A DNA stretch of 64,000 nucleotides from contig OZ005649.1 of assembly GCA_963930645.1 (NCBI GenBank), positions 84,021,126 to 84,085,125 on the forward strand, read 5' to 3'. Shown here in pieces: positions 59,284 through 64,000 of the stretch. This DNA comes from Salticus scenicus (taxonomy: Eukaryota > Arthropoda > Arachnida > Araneae > Salticidae). A program made the translations under genes and the position numbers. Each line of letters begins with the position of its first letter. Positions within the stretch are counted from its first letter, which is position 1. A model generated the notes under the pieces. That model was not told where the DNA came from. It searched no databases and saw only the letters and a program-made list of their open reading frames with translations.

Positions 59284-61400
59284 CATATAAGTAGAAAACT
59301 ATCGTTAAAATAGGATATTAACTATAAATAGTTCAATAAAAATTTAAACACTTTGTCATTTACTTTTTAGTAAATATTAAACTTCTGGACAGACCTTAAT
59401 TTGATGCGATTAAAATTCTTTTTTAAACCAGAAAAATTATTTTACTAATATCATCATTTCTAATTCCTCATTCTGACTGAATTTAATATGAATTTTGGCT
59501 GTACAAATTTTAAGGAAAAAGAGATAGTAGTACTTGCTCCAGTTGTTGAATTATTTTTAAATGTTAAAAATCTTTATTACGTGATTAAACATATACGAAA
59601 AAGTATATTTTCTACAAAGATTTCTTAATCGGTAAGCATAAAAAAAAAAAAAAAATTACTCTGAAACAAGTTTGAATCTTGAATTCAATTGGCTGAACAG
59701 TTTTCGTAAATGACATACCTTTTTGCAGTGAAGCGTTTTCATATTTAAACTTATGCTAAAATGTTTATATTATATGTTGTATAATTAAAAGAATGTATAG
59801 CATTTTATATATTTATGATTTTTAACGGCTCTTATTTTCGTAATACATTTCAAAGCATATTACGTTAACTTATTGTAAAATTAAACTAATGAAAAGTTTT
59901 TTGCTATCAATACAAAAGTTGACAAACAAGAATTATAGTTTATAAACTGAAACTATTGGAAATGCTGCGAAATCATTCAGTTATCTCACGTTCTAATATA
60001 AAGTACCCAACGTTTCTGTTTTTTAATGTATACAATGCTACAACACTTTATGTAAACACATTATCAGTAAAATCAGGTGCATTTATTTTCCGATAATGAA
60101 ACATTTGAAATATGTTAAATAATGAGTACAAATTAGAAAAATAATTAAAAATATCAAATGTAAAACGTTGTATTACGAAATGTAATGCGGAAAACAGTAT
60201 TAGCATAATTAATTAAATGTATATCAGTTTGTTTACCACATATACAAGCTTAAGTTAGTTTGTTATTTAATGTGGTAATACAAGCAAAAGATGAACGGAT
60301 ATTATGCCTACATACATTTTATTAAATATATTTATGTTACCAATCTCATGTATTTTGTATAATGTTCAACATAAAAAATATTTTAAAAAATTAAATGTCT
60401 TTTCTGATTTAATAATTATGGTATATTTAATTATTATGAGAAAAAAAAAAAAAATCAGAACTATTTTTTTTTTCAAAGGAATATGTTCAATGTTTTAATA
60501 ATGACATTTCACATTATTTACAAAATGTAATGCTGAATATGAATTATTAAGTATTTGAAGGATTGGATTTACATACGAAATTCTGAATGTCCGAAAGGGG
60601 TTTTTATTTTCAATGTTTGTTTATTTGATTATTTTTGCTTATACATAAGCATTGTTAAAACTAGCTTTTACAATAATGTGCATTGAATCAAATCAAACTC
60701 TTCCGTATTTATTTATTTGATACATATTTGTACAAGTTCCGATTCTTGGATTTATATATTGACTGTCATTCGTATGTAATATTCGAACATAAAGGATATT
60801 GTCCTGACAGTCTATTGGATTTCCTATATTTCAAAAGTCTGAATTGTTGAAACTTTGTTACATATTTATTATATTTATTGCAAAGAGTCATAGTTTAATG
60901 ATTAGAAATTTTTGTATGGCATATGAAATAATTTTCTTACCATGAACGTTAATAAGTTATTCTGTTATAACTAACCAAGTTTCTTACAATAAAATTAAAA
61001 TAATACTTTAATTTTTCAATAAGTTGCATTCTGTAACTTCTAATTTGAAGGTACTTCTTAACTAGAAACTATACATTTAAAGTATTAGTTCAAAAGCTTG
61101 CATTTTAAATTTAATTAACGAATTATACATTCGTATTCATTTATAACAAACTGAATTTTTTTATCATATTTACTCTCTTAAATTCCAAAATATTCCTAAT
61201 ATTTTAAATATTTTTTGATAAGTTAAATCGTATTAAAAGAAAGTAACTTTTTAATATTATAGTTTTCTCTTTAAACAAGTCACTATATCCAATGTGCAAA
61301 TTCATTTATTAATTTTTAAATGAATTTAAGACTTTCAAATTTTTTAAGAATTTTTTTCTGGGTTCATTTTTTTTTCTTTTAATCGAAGTATTCATAACAC
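59284..61400. other. AT-rich DNA, nothing recognised
   Basis: A poly-A lies at about 59640-59655. No frame shows a motif. Confidence 0.5.
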
Positions 61401-62182
61401 ATTGTCATCGTTTTAACTTCCGAAATACTGAATTAGTTGGAATAAGATTTTGAGAATAAGCTTACTTTAAATATATCTTTGTTAAATTGGTCAGTGCACT
61501 TCATCTGACATTTTATTTTGAAGTGGTGACCACTTGAAAATTTTAAGCTTACAAAAAATCAGTAAATGAATAAATAATGCATTTAGAAACCGATTTACAA
61601 AAAAAAAAAAAAAAAAATTATATATGGTTCCGCATATCAAGGTACCAAAAATGTCTGTTAAGCAACTTGATCCACCATTAATTTTAAAATGGTGTCAGCT
61701 TGAAATATTATGTGGTCACTTGAAAAAATTTTTATTACTGCAAATTCTTAAGTACTGCACTAATTTAAACAAAAGCTAGATATTGGACTTATCATAAAAA
61801 ATATCCAGAATCAGTTCAGCCATTGTAAATTATCAGATTCACATACAAACCTATTTATGAACTGATGTTCTTAGAACTTTACGTATACTTAGCTAATATG
61901 AAGCTATGTACTATGTTTATAATTAAATTGATTTGCCAATTAAATTCAAAATGTATTAAAAAAAAAAAAAAAAAACTTGTAAATGTACTAATTGTTTGTC
62001 TTGAGTCTCAATAATTTTACAGCATTCCTCTGTTAAATCTAAAAATCGAGATTGTTCGTCTTTACTCTGTACTCTGTACTTTTATTTTTAATTGTTTTAT
62101 TTCTTAATAAAAACTGAAAATGAACATTTCTAATTCAGAAAAAAAGTGTTATAAATCCACTTTTATACTCTTCCCAGTAGTG

Positions 62183-62186
<4 letters not shown>

Positions 62187-62275
<89 letters not shown>
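62187..62275. repeat. Poly-A, (TA)n and (TG)n microsatellite
   Basis: About 28 A, then about 46 bases of TA, then five TG units. The Lys/Ile/Tyr-rich minus-strand frame here is a translation of the repeat. Confidence 0.97.
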
Positions 62276-62356
62276 ATAAAATAGATTGTTTAACATCACT
62301 ATATACTTTTCTCTGTAATTTTACATAAGACGCAAGATAAAGGTTTTCCAGTAGTA

Positions 62357-62418
62357 TTTTCTTCTTCTTTTTCTTTCTTTCTTTCTTTCTTTTTTTTTTT
62401 TTTTTTTTTTTTTTTTTC
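62357..62418. repeat. (TTTC)n grading into poly-T
   Basis: CTTCTTCTTTTTC then five TTTC units then about 28 T. Confidence 0.95.
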
Positions 62419-62686
62419 AAATTCTAATAGTGTGGTGGTTACTTGAAAAATTACAGTATTTTCAGAAATACTGAATCTGTTCGAACCAAAGTTGGAAGAT
62501 GGACTTATTTATTTTAGAACTATCATGGATAAAGTCCTTAACAGACTTGTTCTACAATCCTGTTTTAAAGTGGCAGTAACCTGAAAAGTTTAAACTCACG
62601 TAATAAAAATTTAAGTAAAAAAAAAAACAATTTTTAACAGTAGAAGCTTTTTATTGTGGAGCCCTAAAAAATAGAATAAAAATATA

Positions 62687-63033
62687 TTCTTGCAAGGACA
62701 GTCTTTAAAAAAAAATGAAAGTTTCCACATTAAGAAAATTTTAGAGAAAAATTTAGATATTTCACTTTCGCAATTGATGAAATTTAAATATTCAAAATAT
62801 TTGAAAAAGCATCCAAGACCAATATTCTTAGTTATTAGTTTTTTTTAATAAGTAATTTATTAAGACACACATTCCTAAGGTCTCGAAAGCTTTGTAAACT
62901 ATTTTGAACATTTAAAAAATTTCATCTCTTGCGAAAGTGAAATATATAAATTTTTCTATAAAATTTTCTTAGTGTGTGGAAACTTTGATTTTTTTTTTTT
63001 TTTTTTTAATCATGTCTTTGCAATAATAAATTT
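62687..63033. repeat. Imperfect foldback of about 350 bp
   Basis: AAAGTTTCCACA, TAAGAAAATTTTA and ATTTCACTTTCGCAA at 62718-62775 have complements at about 62930-62990 (TTGCGAAAGTGAAAT, TAAAATTTTCTTA, TGTGGAAACTTT). The loop region is near 62830-62880. Terminal sequences and a target duplication are not clear. Confidence 0.75.
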
Positions 63034-64000
63034 TTACTTTATGCTTTTTATTTTTACTTTATGTCAATCAGAACGATTTGATATTTTACTAGAACAATCG
63101 AAAGGCAATGGAATTTTGGGCGAAAGAAAAAAAGTAGTTCCAAACTGTGCCTATAGATGGTAAAATATATATACTCAGGGTAATGTCAAGGAAAACACTT
63201 AAATGGTTTCATTAAACACCGGAATGCTGTTAGCAATAGAATAGCGGGAAACAATTTTTTGTCAAACAAAATTTCATCGCCTCATAATTATTATGGTAAA
63301 ACATGAAGTAATTGTGACCGGTAGTTTTAAAATTAGAGTGTTTTGGAACCGCAACTTTAATTCTAATTATCCTGTATATAAAATATTTTTATTTTTGGAC
63401 TCTTGGACTTTGATTATTTTACCTTTATAAAGAAGTAAGATATTTTAGCACTCGCATAAAAAAAAAAAAAAAAAAAAAAAAAAAGACGATAAACATAATA
63501 ATAATAATAATTCAATAAATAGAACTAATTACCTAAAAAACCTGGTTATTTATTTAAATATTTTTTGCTGTGTATTATTTCGAAGATAAATTGAAAATTG
63601 AAAATTATACATCTATCTTCAGTAATGAAAGTTTTCTCTTTGCAAATAATAAAAGTTTTTACATTGAACAAGTTTTTGCATTTATTTTACTAATTAGCTG
63701 TCTACCACAAACTCATCTTTTTATGAAATTGCCGTTTCAAATAGTTTTAAAGGAAGTAGTAAAATATTTCTTAGAAACAAATTTTTTATTATAAGAAATA
63801 GAACGTTATTTCAAATTTAAATGTTCTTTACTTTCAATTCTTATAGTGAGGGACCTCATTAAAACTAAAATTTGCAATTTTATAAGGTTTAATGAAGTTT
63901 TAAAAATGTTTTTGATGAGTTTGTATTCGGAAAGTAATTAACTTTTGAAACGTTTTTCAGATTAGCACGCACAGCATTTCTTTTATTTCTTTCAAATATT
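63034..64000. other. AT-rich DNA, nothing recognised
   Basis: A poly-A lies at about 63458-63484. The 74-codon frame at 63570-63794 has no recognised motif. Confidence 0.5.

Larger units (their letters stand above)
61400..62640 (+). repeat. Decayed tandem repeat with ACTTGAAAA motif
   Basis: GTGGTGACCACTTGAAAATTTTA (61522), TGGTGTCAGCTTGAAATATT with GGTCACTTGAAAAAATTTT (61691-61732), GTGGTGGTTACTTGAAAAATTA (62433) and GTGGCAGTAACCTGAAAAGTTTA (62569) are variants of one phrase. GAAATACTGAATTAGTT and GAAATACTGAATCTGTTCG precede two of them. Simple repeats interrupt the set. Confidence 0.5.

Noticed and set aside
62163..62420. Lys/Tyr/Ile-rich frame on the minus strand
   Set aside because: It is a translation of poly-T/TTTC, (TA)n and poly-A tracts.

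Overview
The window is AT-rich eukaryotic DNA with homopolymer runs, (TA)n, (AAT)n and (CA)n microsatellites and no multi-exon host gene that I can recognise. The repeat content (Tc1/mariner relics, Helitrons, hairpin-ended elements with GTCT/GTGT tracts, a tRNA-derived SINE with an (AACC)n tail) suggests an arthropod, plausibly an arachnid. That is inference from repeat style, not proof. Nothing bacterial or viral is supported.

Layout. 1-7 kb: mostly anonymous AT-rich DNA with a Tc1 transposase fragment (4.1 kb) and a relic of a CTGT-rich repeat family (6.4-7.0 kb). 8 kb: a 215-bp TA-flanked MITE whose sister copy lies at 56.8 kb. 10-11.7 kb: a TTAA-flanked MITE candidate and a decayed tandem-repeat element. 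13.3-16.4 kb: a 1.5-kb foldback element inside a pair of direct repeats, then a hairpin-ended element with five ~148-bp tandem units. 16.5-18 kb and 30.1-31.1 kb: two copies of one dispersed repeat carrying a tRNA-like relic. 19.3-22 kb: three tandem copies of a second hairpin-ended family. 22.3-27.9 kb and 37.4-41.5 kb: two collinear copies of a diverged duplication; the first was broken up by a mariner remnant, a 1.42-kb Tc1 element, a TAA-flanked foldback MITE and a hairpin-ended element, the second by a miniature LTR retrotransposon. 31.4-32.6 kb: a hAT-like element with an 8-bp target duplication. 33.8-35.1 kb: a non-autonomous Helitron. 35.4-35.8 kb: an alternating inverted array. 36.1-37.1 kb: a SINE duplicated in tandem, with a MITE in the second copy. 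44.6-47.3 kb: a 2.7-kb mariner-like element with ~0.5-kb inverted repeats and a broken transposase. 48.3-49.8 kb: three more SINE copies, one with a clean target duplication. 53.6-56.6 kb: a CTGT-rich repeat family arranged as a large inverted repeat. 57-64 kb: a perfect 118-bp palindromic MITE, an element rich in TGTCTTAAA motifs, further decayed repeats and AT-rich DNA.

The only sizeable coding remnants are transposase pseudogenes (about 4.2, 23.0, 23.6-24.7 and 45.5-46.4 kb). The window reads as a transposon graveyard, either intergenic or inside a long intron. Nested insertions allow a relative chronology in several places. I found no evidence of a new multi-gene system; the most noteworthy signals are the shared architecture of several hairpin-ended, tandem-repeat-cored element families, the alternating inverted array, and the duplication with lineage-specific insertions.
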